Source: Streptomyces roseoverticillatus (GTDB taxonomy: Bacteria; Actinomycetota; Actinomycetes; Streptomycetales; Streptomycetaceae). From it: a stretch of DNA of 64,000 nt. The notes under the pieces are model-generated. The model was not told the origin of the DNA and did not search any database. It saw only the letters and a program-made list of their open reading frames with translations. Position 1 is the first letter of the stretch, and every line of letters begins with the position of its first letter. The translations under genes were made by a program, and so were the position numbers. This document shows, one piece after another, positions 10,166 through 18,903 of the stretch. Where the stretch lies: the NCBI RefSeq assembly GCF_000719265.1, contig NZ_JOFL01000038.1:24758-88757 (forward strand), given 5' to 3'.

Positions 10166-10498
10166 TCAGTCGACCGGCGCCGCGCCGCCGGGGTGACGCC
10201 CTCCGCGGTGCGCCCCCGCGCCCGTCCGCCCGTGCCGCCCGCGGTGCGGGACCGTCTGTTCCGCGAGCGTCCTGGCCGCACTGCGCTCCGCCTGCCGCAG
10301 CAGGGCGCGGCAGGCACAGGTGACGGCGACGAGCCCGGCCGCCGTGCCCGCGGCGCCGCCGAAGGACTGGCCGCAGATCAGCAGGGTCACGGGGACGAGC
10401 ACGCAGCTGAAGGCGGCCCAGCGGACTACGTCGCTCACCGGATCGGGGGAGTCCTGCGGCGGGGCGTCGGCGCGGGCGTGGTCACGGGTTCCGGGCAC
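10166..10498 (-). CDS. Small membrane protein, unknown function
   Basis: Predicted protein of 110 aa from a GTG at 10498, preceded by GGGAG with good spacing. The frame is open further upstream but without a ribosome site. Two adjacent hydrophobic segments (VVRWAAFSCVLVPVTLLICG and a second centred on AAGLVAVTCACRALL) suggest a two-helix membrane protein. The C-terminal tail is basic (RGRHGRTGAGAHRGG). I do not recognise a domain. It is divergent from the universal stress protein and tandem with adpA. Confidence 0.6.
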   Translation of the reverse strand: MPGTRDHARADAPPQDSPDPVSDVVRWAAFSCVLVPVTLLICGQSFGGAAGTAAGLVAVTCACRALLRQAERSAARTLAEQTVPHRGRHGRTGAGAHRGGRHPGGAAPVD

Positions 10499-10877
10499 GG
10501 AGCGCTCCCTGGGGGCGGCGGGCTGGCGGTGGTACAACGCCCGGCCGGGGCCCTCGGTCACTGCGCCGAGCGCATCGGGAGTACGCCCGGAGCACGGCCG
10601 GGGCATTGCGCTACGCGCCGCCCTCGTGCATGCTCCGGGGAACGCCCGCCCGCCTTACGGCCCACCGGCGGTCCGGGCGGGCACCGCGTGCCACGCCCGT
10701 GCGACCCCTGGCTCCGAGCCGCCGGTCGGCCCCTGGGCAGGCGGCGAGTGTCGCCGTACCCTGGTGGGTAAGTGATTGAAAAGATGAATCCCGGACGGAT
10801 TTTGCCTCCAAGATCCGACCCCGGGGGAGCAACCGCCGATCTCCCTCCGCCCGAGGACACCCTTCGCCGAGATACCG
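10499..10877. other. Divergent intergenic region, no gene seen
   Basis: About 380 bases between the small membrane protein gene (left) and the universal stress gene (right). Open frames here have poor third-position bias and look like shadows. The right part (10770-10810) is relatively AT-rich and is the likely promoter area of the stress gene. I see no strong terminator or repeat. Confidence 0.4.
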
Positions 10878-11399
10878 ATGGCCGGTCACGAATTCTCCGA
10901 ACCTGCGGACCGCAAGCGGGTCGCCGATCACGCGGCGCACCCCGAAGCGGCGGAAGAAACACGCCATTCCTGCGATCCGGCGTTCCAGCACGGCGTCGTG
11001 GTGGGCTTCGACGGCTCCACGTCCAGCGAGCGAGCGCTTGCGTATGCAATCGGGATGGCCCGGCGCTCCGGCTCCGGGCTGATCATCGTGCACGTGGCCA
11101 ACCGGCTGCCGACCACCGTCTGGGCGGGCTGTGAGCCGCCCGTCTTCGTGGACGTCCCCGACCACCGCACCGAGGTCCTGGGCCTGGAACTGGCCTGTGC
11201 GGACTATCTGTCGGAGGTCCCGTGGATCCTCGTCGAGCGCGGCGGCGACATCTGCCACGAACTGGAGGAGGTCGGCCGGGAGTACGCGGCCGACGCGATC
11301 GTCGTCGGTTCGACGCACGGCCTGGTCGGCCGGATCTTCGGCTCGGTGGCGGGCCGGCTGGCCCGGCGGGCCCAGCGTCCCGTCGTCGTTATTCCGTAG
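10878..11399 (+). CDS. Universal stress protein (UspA family)
   Basis: Single-domain UspA protein, 173 aa with an N-terminal extension of about 37 residues before the first strand (GVVVGFDGSTSSERALAYA). The ATP-binding signature near the C-terminus is intact: VVGSTHGLVGRIFGSVAGRL followed by RPVVVIP, which fits G-2X-G-9X-G(S/T). Such proteins bind ATP and help survival under starvation or hypoxia, with no defined substrate. The start ATG has only weak ribosome-site support (GAGAT). Confidence 0.88.
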   Translation: MAGHEFSEPADRKRVADHAAHPEAAEETRHSCDPAFQHGVVVGFDGSTSSERALAYAIGMARRSGSGLIIVHVANRLPTTVWAGCEPPVFVDVPDHRTEVLGLELACADYLSEVPWILVERGGDICHELEEVGREYAADAIVVGSTHGLVGRIFGSVAGRLARRAQRPVVVIP

Positions 11400-11717
11400 C
11401 CGCTTTCCTCACCCTGCAGGGGTGATGACTCCTGCCCCGGACTTGACGGCCCGTGAATCTACCCGCGCGTAGGGGGTGGATCGCGCCGTGCGGGCGGGTA
11501 GGAACCGCCCGATGGCGTGCCGCCGTACGGGAGGTGACGGTTCCCGGAAGCGGCGGCATCCCCGCCGGCGCGAGGGCGAACGCCGGTGCATGGGAAAGCG
11601 GCCTTCCCGCGCGCGTGGTGGCACGTGCGGGAAGGCCGTTCCTCTCGGACCTGTCGCGGACAGGTGCGGACAGGTACGAGAGCGCGGGGCCCGGGCCGCG
11701 GCCCGGGCGCGGGGCGG
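11400..11717. other. Convergent intergenic region, terminator only
   Basis: About 320 bases between the stress gene (+) and glmS (-). No credible gene is present. The main feature is the hairpin at 11599-11638. The remainder is GC-rich sequence with no repeat that I recognise. Confidence 0.4.
11599..11638 (-). terminator. Hairpin downstream of glmS
   Basis: CGGCCTTCCCGC (11599-11610) pairs exactly with 11627-11638, and the inner GCGCGTG/CACGTGC bases extend the stem with one G-T pair. It lies about 80 bases past the glmS stop and on the minus strand is followed by CTTTCCC. Confidence 0.6.
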
Positions 11718-13538
11718 CTACTCGACGGTGACGGACTTCGCCAGGTTGCGCGGCTTGTCGATGTCACGGCCCATGGCCTTGGCCGTGTAGTACGCGAAGA
11801 GCTGCAGCGGGATGCCCATGAGGATGGCGTCCAGCTCGTCCTCGTTCTTCGGCACGACGATCGTGTGGTCGGCCTTCTCCTGCTCCTGGTGCGCGACCGC
11901 GAGGATGCGGCCGCTGCGGGCCTTGATCTCCTCCAGGGCGGCGCGGTTCTTCTCCAGCAGCTCGTCGTCCGGGACGATCGCGACGGTCGGCATCGCGGGC
12001 TCGATCAGCGCCAGCGGACCGTGCTTCAGCTCGGAGGCCGGGTAGGCCTCGGCGTGGATGTACGAGACCTCCTTGAGCTTCAGCGAGGCCTCGCGGGCCA
12101 CCGGGTAGCCCCGGACGCGGCCGATGAACATCATCGACTTGGCCTCGGCGTACTCCTTGGCCAGCTCCTCGATCTGCGCCTCGTTCGCCAGGATCTCCTC
12201 GATCTGGCCGGGCAGCTTGCGCAGGCCCTCGATGATCCGCTTGCCGTCGGCGACGGACAGGTCGCGGGTGCGGCCGAGGTGCAGGGCGAGCAGGCCGAAG
12301 GAGACCACCATGTTGGTGAAGCACTTGGTGGAGACGACGCAGACCTCGGGGCCGGCGTGCACGTAGATGCCGCCGTCGGTCTCGCGGGCGATCGCGGAGC
12401 CGACCACGTTGACCAGGCCCAGGACGCGGGCGCCCTTGCGCTTGAGCTCCTGGACGGCGGCGAGCACGTCGTAGGTCTCACCGGACTGGGAGACCGCGAT
12501 GTAGAGGGTGTCGGGGTCCACGACCGGGTTGCGGTAGCGGAACTCGGAGGCCGGCTCGGCGTCCGCGGGGATGCGGGCGAGCTCCTCGATCATCTGCGCG
12601 CCGATCTGGCCGGCGTGGTACGAGGTGCCGCAGCCGAGGATCTTGACGCGGCGCACGGCGCGGGCGTCGCGGGCGTCCAGGTTCAGGCCGCCCAGGTGCA
12701 CGGTGGAGAAGCGGTCGTCGATGCGGCCGCGCAGGGCGCGGTCCACGGCGTCGGCCTGCTCGTGGATCTCCTTGTGCATGTACGTGTCGTGGCCGCCCAT
12801 GTCGTACGACTCGGCCTCCCACTCGACGGTGGTCGGCTGGGCCGAGGTGGAGGAGCCCTCGGTGGTGTACGTGCGGTAGTCGTCGGCGCGCAGGGTGGCC
12901 ATCTCGCCGTCGTCGAGGGTGACGACCTGGCGGGTGTGGGAGACCAGGGCGGCGACGTCGGAGGAGACGAACATCTCCTTCTCGCCTATGCCCAGCACCA
13001 CGGGGGAGCCGTTGCGGGCGACGACGATGCGGTCCGGGAAGTCGGCGTGCAGGACGGCGATGCCGTACGTGCCCTCGATGTGCTTGACCGCCTCGCGGAC
13101 CTTCTCCTCCAGCGTGCCGGCCTCGGAGCGGGCGATCAGGTGCGCCAGGACCTCGGTGTCGGTGTCGGAGACGAAGGTGAAGCCCTCGGCCGTCAGCCTG
13201 GTGCGCAGGTCGGAGGCGTTGTCGATGATGCCGTTGTGGACGACGGCGACCTTCTCTTCGGCGTCCAGGTGCGGGTGGGCGTTGACGTCGTTCGGCGCGC
13301 CATGGGTGGCCCAGCGGGTGTGGGCGATGCCGGTGGTGCCGTTGAAGCGCTTGGGGAGGCGGGACTCCAGCTCGCGCACGCGGCCCTTGGCCTTGGCGGA
13401 CTTCAGGCCACCGGTCTTGCCGCCGGCGTGCAGCGCGATGCCCGCGGAGTCGTAGCCGCGGTACTCCAGACGCTGCAGCCCCTCCAGGAGCAGCGGCGCG
13501 ACGTCGCGCTTACCGATGTATCCGACGATTCCGCACAT
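11718..13538 (-). CDS. glmS: Glutamine-fructose-6-phosphate aminotransferase (isomerising)
   Basis: Makes glucosamine-6-phosphate from fructose-6-phosphate and glutamine, the first step to UDP-GlcNAc for peptidoglycan. The protein is 606 aa, standard for the family. Cys2 (MCGIVGYIG) is the N-terminal glutaminase nucleophile. Two SIS sugar-isomerase domains follow (GCGTSYHAGQIGAQMIEEL; SQSGETYDVLAAV; GRVRGYPVAREASLKLKEVSYIHAEAYPASELKHGP), and the conserved C-terminal DKPRNLAKSVTVE is complete. A short conserved gene lies upstream on the same strand. The enzyme fits next to the amino-sugar hexosaminidase further right. Confidence 0.97.
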   Translation of the reverse strand: MCGIVGYIGKRDVAPLLLEGLQRLEYRGYDSAGIALHAGGKTGGLKSAKAKGRVRELESRLPKRFNGTTGIAHTRWATHGAPNDVNAHPHLDAEEKVAVVHNGIIDNASDLRTRLTAEGFTFVSDTDTEVLAHLIARSEAGTLEEKVREAVKHIEGTYGIAVLHADFPDRIVVARNGSPVVLGIGEKEMFVSSDVAALVSHTRQVVTLDDGEMATLRADDYRTYTTEGSSTSAQPTTVEWEAESYDMGGHDTYMHKEIHEQADAVDRALRGRIDDRFSTVHLGGLNLDARDARAVRRVKILGCGTSYHAGQIGAQMIEELARIPADAEPASEFRYRNPVVDPDTLYIAVSQSGETYDVLAAVQELKRKGARVLGLVNVVGSAIARETDGGIYVHAGPEVCVVSTKCFTNMVVSFGLLALHLGRTRDLSVADGKRIIEGLRKLPGQIEEILANEAQIEELAKEYAEAKSMMFIGRVRGYPVAREASLKLKEVSYIHAEAYPASELKHGPLALIEPAMPTVAIVPDDELLEKNRAALEEIKARSGRILAVAHQEQEKADHTIVVPKNEDELDAILMGIPLQLFAYYTAKAMGRDIDKPRNLAKSVTVE

Positions 13539-13615
13539 AAGTGGTGACCCTCCCAGAGAAACGATCAGTGGTGCCCGGCAGCGGGGCGGCGGTAGCGGCG
13601 CCGGCCCTTGCCGCC

Positions 13616-13876
13616 TCAGCCGTAGACGATGCGGCGCAGCTGCCGCAGCGAGAGCTCCGGCGGGGCCACCGCACGGTGCGGCAGCTCCGCCGAGATCCGC
13701 TCGAAGATCTCCGCGTTGCGCAGTCCGCCGGACTGCAGCTCGCGGTGGCGACGGCGGACGAAGCTCTCGGTCGTCTCGTCGAAGTACGCCAGGACGTCCA
13801 GGACCACCCGGGCGGCCTCGCCGCGCTGAAGCGGCGTGCTGCGCACCAGGTGGTCCACCAGGTCGTCATGATTCAT
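13616..13876 (-). CDS. Small conserved helical protein of unknown function
   Basis: Protein of 86 aa from the ATG at 13876 (MNHDDLVDHLV); an in-frame GTG at 13891 would add five residues. It is mostly charged helix (RSTPLQRGEAARVVLDVLAYFDETTESFVRRRHREL). A DUF2267-like character is possible from the LVDHLVRSTPLQRGEAARVVLDVLAY pattern. Function is unknown. It is 77 bases upstream of glmS on the same strand and could share its transcript. Confidence 0.65.
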   Translation of the reverse strand: MNHDDLVDHLVRSTPLQRGEAARVVLDVLAYFDETTESFVRRRHRELQSGGLRNAEIFERISAELPHRAVAPPELSLRQLRRIVYG

Positions 13877-13977
13877 ACGGCGTTCGAGCACCCGTCGATA
13901 CTGAGGGGTATCGGAGACATTCGCAAGAATCCTGCCCGAAATCGGGCAGGGGCGGGTGGATCGGGGGCGCGAATCGC

Positions 13978-14874
13978 CTAGAAACGCTTCAATACGGCCT
14001 GTTTCGCCGCGGTGAACTCGTCCTCGGTCAGGATTCCGGCGCGGTGCAGCTCACCGAGCTCCCGCAGCCGGCGCAGCAGGGCGTCGTGATCGGGAGCCTC
14101 CTCCGGGGCGGGGGCGGCGTCGATGGCGGCCGGGCCCTTGGACAGCGAGGGAGCGGAGGCCGGCGCCCCGGCGGCGGACGGGTGCGGCATCCGGGCCACG
14201 ACGGCGGCGGCCACCATCGCCATCAGCGGGTCCTTCTTGAAGCCGAAGAGCTCGATCGCATGGGGATCGTGCTTGGGCGGGGCCTTGGTCGGCTCCCGGA
14301 GGACGGTGAAACGGAGGTAGCCGTTCTCCAGGCCCGCGGCGGGCAGCCACTCCACCGAGCGGATGTCCTCCAGAGGGAGGGACTGGGTGCCGGCGGACTT
14401 CTTGCCCTCCTCGGTCTTCCAGTTCCACTCCAGGCGGATCCGCTCGCCGTCGAAGGTGACCGTGCCGTCACCCGCGCCGACCGACAGCGGCAGCGTCGGG
14501 CCGGGCAGGAGATAGCGGTCCGAGGGGCCGTCCGGCACCTGGTCCAGGAGGAGGGCGTTGCGCACCTCGTCCACGACGTACTCGGCGACGCCCGCGCGGT
14601 CGGGATCCACCGTCAGCTGATACGGATCAGCGGCGTCCGGCAGCCTGCCGCGCGCCACCTGCAGCAGGGGGTCGGCCCCGTCGCGCAGCCGCAGCCGCAG
14701 GCGCCCGCTCTTGCGGCCCGGCTCGTAGGCGATCCCCGCCACGGCGGACAGCGGAACGGCCAGTTCACCGAGGGTCTGGCGCAGCAGGTGCACGCCGCGC
14801 TCGCGGCCCGGGACGATCCGTATCGTTTCGCCGTCGAAGGTCCATGTGCCGTCCTTCTGGAGGATTTCAGCCAT
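13978..14874 (-). CDS. DUF4429 protein with C-terminal SHOCT domain
   Basis: Predicted protein of 298 aa. Two DUF4429 units of about 90 residues start with GTWTFDGETIRIV and DGTVTFDGERIRLEW. They look like membrane-associated or PH-like beta modules, and an Ala/Pro linker follows. Residues about 265-297 (LLRRLRELGELHRAGILTEDEFTAAKQAVLKRF) form a typical SHOCT short helical motif. Actinobacterial paralogues are common but their function is not known. The gene stands alone and is divergent from the hexosaminidase. Confidence 0.85.
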   Translation of the reverse strand: MAEILQKDGTWTFDGETIRIVPGRERGVHLLRQTLGELAVPLSAVAGIAYEPGRKSGRLRLRLRDGADPLLQVARGRLPDAADPYQLTVDPDRAGVAEYVVDEVRNALLLDQVPDGPSDRYLLPGPTLPLSVGAGDGTVTFDGERIRLEWNWKTEEGKKSAGTQSLPLEDIRSVEWLPAAGLENGYLRFTVLREPTKAPPKHDPHAIELFGFKKDPLMAMVAAAVVARMPHPSAAGAPASAPSLSKGPAAIDAAPAPEEAPDHDALLRRLRELGELHRAGILTEDEFTAAKQAVLKRF

Positions 14875-15038
14875 GGGGGGATTCTCTCAGGCACGTACGC
14901 TCGGGAGGGCGCGGACCAGGAGGTGCGCGGACCTCGTGACGCGGGCCGCGGGCCTTGACGCGGGCCGGGGCCGGCGATACTCAAGTGGTCGTTCGTACGC
15001 GTGAATTCCCGTGAGCGGTACGCCGAAGGGACTTCCTG

Positions 15039-16697
15039 TTGAGACGCACGAGCTTCGGACCGAGATGCCTGGCGCTCACCGGCGCCGCCCTGCTGCTCGC
15101 CGCCGGCGGGACGGCCGCCCCGGCGGCGTCCGCAGCCGCGGAGCCCGGACCCGCCCCGCTCGGACACGTCGTGCCCGCCCCCGCGTCCGTGCGGCCCGGC
15201 GGGGACCCGTACGAGATCACGGCCCGCACCGTCGTACGGGTGCCGCCCGGCAACCGCGAGGCCGCGCGGGCCGGCGGCTACCTGGCCGGGCTGCTGCGCC
15301 CCTCGACGGGCTACCGGCTGCCCGTCGTGGACTCGGGGGCGGCCGGGCCGGGCATCCGGCTGGTGCTGGACGACGAGGGCGCGGGCGCTGCCCTCGGAGC
15401 CGAGGGCTACCGGCTGTCCGTCACCGCCCGCTCCGTGACCATCTCCGCGCGGGAGGGCGCCGGGCTCTTCCACGGCGTCCAGACCCTCCGGCAGCTGCTG
15501 CCCGCCCGCGCGGAGAGCACCGTCCGGCAGCCCGGGCCCTGGACCGTGGCGGGCGGCGTTGTCACCGACGCGCCGCGCTACGGCTACCGCGGCGCGATGC
15601 TCGACGTCGCCCGGCACTTCTTCACCGTCGACCAGGTGAAGCGGTACGTCGACCAGCTCGCCCTCTACAAGTACAACGCCCTCCACCTGCACCTCTCCGA
15701 CGATCAGGGGTGGCGCATCGCCGTCGGCTCATGGCCCCGGCTGGCCGCGTACGGCGGCAGCACGCAGGTGGGCGGCGGCCCGGGCGGCTTCTACAGCAAG
15801 GACGACTACCGCGAGATCGTCCGCCACGCCGCGAGCCGCTACCTCACCGTGGTGCCCGAGATCGACATGCCCGGGCACACCAACGCGGCCCTCGCCTCGT
15901 ACGCCCGGCTGAACTGCGACGGCGTCGCGCGTCCCCTCTACACGGGCACGGAGGTCGGCTTCAGCTCGCTGTGCGTGGCGAAGCAGGACACCTACGAGTT
16001 CGCGGAAGACGTCATCGGGGAGCTGGCGGTGCTCACACCCGGCCCTTACCTGCACATCGGTGGCGACGAAGCCCACTCGACCAGCCCGGCCGACTACGCG
16101 GCCTTCATGGACCGGGTGCAACCCGTCGTCGCCCGGCACGGCAAGACCGTCATCGGCTGGCACCAGCTGGCCGGGGCGCGTCCGGCGCCCGGCGCGCTCC
16201 TGCAGTACTGGGGTTACGGCCGGACCGGCGCCGCGGAACGGGCCCGGGTGGCCGCCGCGGCGCGGGCGGGCGCGGGGCTGATCCTCTCGCCCGCGGACCG
16301 GGCGTACCTGGACATGAAGTACACCAAGGACACGCCGCTGGGCCTGCAGTGGGCGGGGCTCGTCGAGGTGCGGCAGTCCTACGACTGGGACCCCGGCGGC
16401 TATCTGACGGACGCGCCCGCCTCGGCCGTGGCGGGCGTCGAGGCGCCGCTGTGGACGGAGACGATCAGCACGAGCGCGCAGCTGGAGTACATGGCGTTCC
16501 CACGGCTGGCGGGCATCGCCGAACTCGGCTGGTCCCCGCCGGCCACGCACGACTGGGCGTCCTACCGGGGGCGCCTGGCGGCGCAGGGGCCGCGGTGGGA
16601 CGCCCTCGGCATCGCGTACTACCGCTCGCCGCAGGTGCCGTGGCCGCACCCTTCACCGGGCCTGCGCCTGGGAGGCAAGGGGCGCTCGCGCCCCTGA
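15039..16697 (+). CDS. Secreted beta-N-acetylhexosaminidase (GH20)
   Basis: Family 20 hexosaminidase, 552 aa, which removes terminal GlcNAc from chitobiose or glycoconjugates by substrate-assisted catalysis. The TTG start follows AAGGGA. An N-terminal signal peptide is clear (RRTSFGPRCLALTGAALLLAAGGTAAPAASA). A GH20b-like region precedes the barrel, which starts near YRGAMLDVARHFF. The catalytic pair Asp343-Glu344 lies in HIGGDEAHS. The product would enter amino-sugar metabolism. I saw no complete DasR (dre) operator upstream, only a half-like GTGGTC near 14987. Confidence 0.94.
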   Translation: MRRTSFGPRCLALTGAALLLAAGGTAAPAASAAAEPGPAPLGHVVPAPASVRPGGDPYEITARTVVRVPPGNREAARAGGYLAGLLRPSTGYRLPVVDSGAAGPGIRLVLDDEGAGAALGAEGYRLSVTARSVTISAREGAGLFHGVQTLRQLLPARAESTVRQPGPWTVAGGVVTDAPRYGYRGAMLDVARHFFTVDQVKRYVDQLALYKYNALHLHLSDDQGWRIAVGSWPRLAAYGGSTQVGGGPGGFYSKDDYREIVRHAASRYLTVVPEIDMPGHTNAALASYARLNCDGVARPLYTGTEVGFSSLCVAKQDTYEFAEDVIGELAVLTPGPYLHIGGDEAHSTSPADYAAFMDRVQPVVARHGKTVIGWHQLAGARPAPGALLQYWGYGRTGAAERARVAAAARAGAGLILSPADRAYLDMKYTKDTPLGLQWAGLVEVRQSYDWDPGGYLTDAPASAVAGVEAPLWTETISTSAQLEYMAFPRLAGIAELGWSPPATHDWASYRGRLAAQGPRWDALGIAYYRSPQVPWPHPSPGLRLGGKGRSRP

Positions 16698-16794
16698 ATC
16701 CGCCGCAGCGGTCTCAGCCACTACGGCGGATTCCGGGTGCGGCCCTGCACCCTTCACCAGGCCTGCGGCCGGCAGGCGAGGCCGCCGGGGCCCG
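16640..16794. terminator. Convergent intergenic region with hairpins and a short direct repeat
   Basis: GCACCCTTCACC(G/A)GGCCTGCG occurs twice, near 16646 and 16747. Between the copies lie GGGGCGCTCGCGCCCC (end of the hexosaminidase gene) and a 9-bp stem AATCCGCCG/CGGCGGATT around 16697-16732. The second hairpin should end both the hexosaminidase transcript and the leftward acdH transcript. Confidence 0.55.
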
Positions 16795-17961
16795 CTAGCC
16801 CGCGAACCCCAGTTCGCGGGCGATCAGCATCCGCTGCACCTCGCTCGTGCCCTCGCCGATCTCCAGGATCTTGGAGTCGCGCCACATCCGCGCCACCGGG
16901 TACTCGTTCATGAAGCCGTAGCCGCCGTGGATCTGCGTGGCCTCGCGGGCGTTGGTCACCGCGATCTCCGACGAGTACAGCTTGGCCAGGGCGGCCTCCT
17001 TCTTGAACGGCTCGCCGTGCACCAGCCGGGACGCGGCGTCGCGCCAGGCGAGCCGCGCGGTGTGCGCCCGCATCTCCATGTCGGCCAGCTTGAACTGGAT
17101 GGCCTGGTTCGCGCCGATCGGCCGGCCGAACGCCTGCCGCTCCTTGGCGTACTTCACCGACTCGTCGACGCAGCCCTGCGCCAGCCCCGTGGCCAGCGCC
17201 GAGATCGCGATCCGGCCTTCGTCCAGTATCCGCAGGAACTGGGCGTAGCCGCGCCCCTCCTCGCCCACCAGGTTGGCCTTCGGGACGCGGACGTCGGAGA
17301 AGGACAGCTCGCGGGTGTCGGAGGCGTTCCAGCCGACCTTGGAGTAGGGGGCGGCGACGGTGAAACCGGGCGTGCCGGAGGGGACGATGACCGAGGAGAT
17401 CAGCGGCTTGCCCTCGGGCGTGCGGCCGGTGACCGCGGTGACCGTGACCAGGCCGGTGATGTCCGTGCCGGAGTTGGTGATGAAGCACTTCGTGCCGTTG
17501 ATCACCCACTCGCCGGTGGCCTCGTCCAGCCGGGCCGTCGTGCGCGTGCCGCCCGCGTCCGAGCCGCACTCGGGCTCGGTCAGGCCGAAGGCGCCCAGGA
17601 CCTCGCCGGAGCACATCTTCGGCAGCCAGGTGCGCTTCTGCTCCTCGGTGCCGAAGCGGTAGATGGGCATGGCGCCCAGCGAGACGCCGGCCTCCAGGGT
17701 GATGGCGACCGACGAGTCGACCCGGGCCAGCTCCTCCAGGGCCAGGCCGAGGGCCAGGTAGTCGCCGCCCATGCCGCCGTACTCCTCGGGGAACGGCAGC
17801 CCGAACAGCCCCATGCGGCCCATCTCCCGCACGATCTCGTACGGGAACTCGTGACGCTCGTAGAAGTCGCCGATCTTGGGGGCGACCACGTCGTGTGCGA
17901 ACTCCTCCACCGTGCGGCGGAGTTCCTCGTGCTCGGGGGTGAGGCGGTGGTCCAGCGGCAT
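16795..17961 (-). CDS. acdH: Acyl-CoA dehydrogenase, AcdH-like
   Basis: FAD-dependent acyl-CoA dehydrogenase, 388 aa, all three domains present. The substrate region GAFGLTEPECGSDAGG and the C-terminal GEGTSEVQRMLIARELG are intact. Glu370 in GEGTSE is the catalytic base position of short- and medium-chain enzymes, while helix G reads DEGRI without the alternative Glu. The gene is last in a leftward operon with HMG-CoA lyase and a biotin carboxylase pair, which suggests branched-chain (leucine or valine) acyl-CoA oxidation. The name follows S. coelicolor AcdH, which has been linked to valine catabolism. Substrate range is inferred. Confidence 0.88.
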   Translation of the reverse strand: MPLDHRLTPEHEELRRTVEEFAHDVVAPKIGDFYERHEFPYEIVREMGRMGLFGLPFPEEYGGMGGDYLALGLALEELARVDSSVAITLEAGVSLGAMPIYRFGTEEQKRTWLPKMCSGEVLGAFGLTEPECGSDAGGTRTTARLDEATGEWVINGTKCFITNSGTDITGLVTVTAVTGRTPEGKPLISSVIVPSGTPGFTVAAPYSKVGWNASDTRELSFSDVRVPKANLVGEEGRGYAQFLRILDEGRIAISALATGLAQGCVDESVKYAKERQAFGRPIGANQAIQFKLADMEMRAHTARLAWRDAASRLVHGEPFKKEAALAKLYSSEIAVTNAREATQIHGGYGFMNEYPVARMWRDSKILEIGEGTSEVQRMLIARELGFAG

Positions 17962-17964
17962 GGC

Positions 17965-18903
17965 TCAGGGCTCCTGATGGGAGAGGGCGCGGACGGTACG
18001 GGAGGGGCTGGGCCGCCCCAGCTGCTCGGCCATCCACACGCTCGTGGCGGTGAGCCGGCCGAGGTCGACCCCGGTGTCGATACCGAGGCCGTCGAGCATC
18101 CAGACAAGGTCTTCGGTGGCGAGATTGCCCGTGGCGCTCTTCGCGTACGGGCAGCCGCCGAGGCCGCCGGCGGAGGCGTCCACGGTGGTGACGCCGTGCC
18201 GCAGGGCGGCCAGGGTGTTGGCCAGGGCCTGGCCGTAGGTGTCGTGGAAGTGGACGGCGAGGCGGCCGGTCTCCACGCCCGCCTCGTTCAGGGCGGTCAG
18301 CAGGGCGGTGACGTGGCCGGGCGTGGCCACGCCGATCGTGTCGCCGAGGCTCAGCTCGTCGCAGCCGAGGTCCAGCAGGCGGCGGGCGACCCGGACGACC
18401 TGCTCCAGCGGGACGGCGCCCTCCCAGGGGTCGCCGAAGCACATGGACAGATAGCCGCGGACCGCCAGGCCCGCCTCGCGCGCCTCGGCCACGACCGGCG
18501 CGAACATCTCCAGCGACTCGTCCACCGTCCGGTTGAGGTTCGCCTTGGCGAAGGACGCCGTGGCGCTGCCGAAGACGGCGACCTCGCGGGCGCCGAGGGC
18601 GCGGGCGCGCTCCAGGCCGCGGGCGTTGGGCACGAGGACGGGCAGCCGGGCGGGCACGCCGTCCAGCAGGGGCAGCAACTGCTCGGCGTCCGCGAGCTGC
18701 GGCACCCACTTGGGGTGCACGAAGCTCGTGGCCTCGACCGTGCCGAGGCCGGCCGCGGCGAGGCGGCGGATGAACTCCGCCTTCACCTCGACCGGGACGA
18801 TCACCTTCTCGTTCTGCAGGCCGTCGCGCGGGCCCACCTCGTGGATCCGGACGCGGGGCGGGAGGCCGGGCTCGGGCACGGCCATGGGCAGTCCGCTGAT
18901 CAC
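17965..18903 (-). CDS. Hydroxymethylglutaryl-CoA lyase
   Basis: Splits HMG-CoA into acetyl-CoA and acetoacetate, the last step of leucine degradation. It is 312 aa. The N-terminal signature RIHEVGPRDGLQNEK holds the conserved Arg-Asp pair, and the late GGLGGCPYAKSATGN contains the catalytic Cys loop typical of the family. Its GTG start overlaps the stop of the carboxylase alpha gene (GTGA), and acdH begins 3 bases after its own stop, so it is a tightly coupled operon member. Confidence 0.95.
   Translation of the reverse strand: MISGLPMAVPEPGLPPRVRIHEVGPRDGLQNEKVIVPVEVKAEFIRRLAAAGLGTVEATSFVHPKWVPQLADAEQLLPLLDGVPARLPVLVPNARGLERARALGAREVAVFGSATASFAKANLNRTVDESLEMFAPVVAEAREAGLAVRGYLSMCFGDPWEGAVPLEQVVRVARRLLDLGCDELSLGDTIGVATPGHVTALLTALNEAGVETGRLAVHFHDTYGQALANTLAALRHGVTTVDASAGGLGGCPYAKSATGNLATEDLVWMLDGLGIDTGVDLGRLTATSVWMAEQLGRPSPSRTVRALSHQEP

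Noticed and set aside
10611..11318. Leftward frame overlapping the universal stress gene
   Set aside because: Antisense to a clear UspA protein with intact motifs; no supporting signal.
14980..15000. DasR (dre) operator ahead of the hexosaminidase gene
   Set aside because: Only one half-site (GTGGTC) is present; the other half does not match.
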